NCBI GenBank assembly: GCA_025061975.1 | Contig: JANXBB010000169.1 | Span: 1 to 5,775 of the forward strand | Origin: Caldifarciminota bacterium | GTDB lineage: Bacteria; Hydrothermota; Tepidihabitantia; Tepidihabitantales; CAIPLT01 | Direction of reading: 5' to 3' | Length of the DNA: 5,775 nt | In this document: positions 5,624 through 5,775 of the stretch, piece after piece | How the letters are laid out: each line of letters begins with the position of its first letter | How positions within the stretch are numbered: position 1 is the stretch's first letter | Program-made: the position numbers and the translations under genes | The notes under the pieces: model-generated | Database searches by the model: none | Told to the model about the DNA's origin: nothing | Seen by the model: the letters and a program-made list of their open reading frames with translations, nothing else

Positions 5624-5775
5624 AAATTGTAATAAAACAAATTTCGTTGGTCATTTGTTTTTTGGCAATTCTTAGTTGTAACTGTAATCAAAGCAGTTGG
5701 ATTTTGTATCGGATGGCATCAGAATATTTCCCACTTAGTGTAGGTAACAGATGGGTATATAGGAGTGGCGACGAA
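5620..5775 (+). CDS. Putative lipoprotein, N-terminal part only (runs off the window)
   Basis: An open frame of 52 codons starts at ATG 5620 and continues past the window end. It begins MKIVIKQISLVICFLAILSC, a basic n-region plus hydrophobic core ending in Cys20 with ILSC as lipobox; Leu at -2 is less usual but acceptable. An outward-exported, lipid-anchored protein is therefore likely. After the cysteine comes NCNQSSWILYR and then YFPLSVGNRWVYR (residues 36-48). The Y-(F/Y)-P-L-x-x-G-N-x-W-x-Y pattern is common near the N-terminus of uncharacterised lipoproteins and secreted proteins of many diderm bacteria. Function is unknown. The start codon overlaps the stop of the preceding gene (ATGA, 5620-5623), indicating translational coupling with the putative beta-barrel protein. 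Confidence 0.7.
   Translation, partial: MKIVIKQISLVICFLAILSCNCNQSSWILYRMASEYFPLSVGNRWVYRSGDE

Noticed and set aside
5485..5691. Minus-strand open frame of 68 codons
   Set aside because: It overlaps the end of the putative barrel gene and the start of the lipoprotein gene antisense and has a random-looking composition; the lipoprotein start with a lipobox explains this region better.

Overview
The window is a densely packed, AT-rich stretch (G+C by eye around one third) from a bacterium. All seven supported genes lie on the + strand. Gaps between genes are 6, 20, 52, 11 and 32 nt, and the last pair overlaps by 4 nt. A lipoprotein signal and a probable beta-barrel protein suggest a diderm cell. 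Most starts lack a Shine-Dalgarno sequence. Together with the AT-richness and the short MutL, this fits an uncultured lineage near the FCB/WOR-3 type of bacteria, but that placement is a low-confidence guess.

Layout: (1) 22-759, a polyprenyl-phosphate sugar-1-phosphate transferase domain that starts surface glycan synthesis. Its frame is still open at base 1, so the 5' end is uncertain. (2) 766-1668, an unusual protein resembling two Lrp/AsnC units in tandem, each a winged helix plus a RAM-like alpha/beta domain. (3) 1689-2492, a metallo-beta-lactamase-fold hydrolase with complete metal ligands and unknown substrate. (4) 2545-4140, mutL, compact and carrying the metal-dependent endonuclease motifs. 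(5) 4152-5072, miaA, the tRNA A37 dimethylallyltransferase. (6) 5105-5623, a small putative outer-membrane beta-barrel protein. (7) 5620 to the window end, the start of a lipoprotein.

The 52-nt gap before mutL is the largest and holds the best promoter of the window, TTGATA-17 nt-TATAAT, whose -35 box lies in the end of the hydrolase gene. This suggests two transcription units: sugar transferase, regulator and hydrolase first, then mutL-miaA, possibly running into the two envelope genes. mutL-miaA is a widely conserved neighbour pair; here miaA is followed by envelope genes instead of hfq.

I see no tRNA, rRNA, CRISPR array, insertion sequence, convincing riboswitch or rho-independent terminator, and no gap longer than 300 bases. 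I do not see a complete undescribed system. The points most worth a second look are the double Lrp-like protein paired with an orphan metallo-hydrolase, the slippage-prone repeats inside mutL, and the SD-less gene starts.
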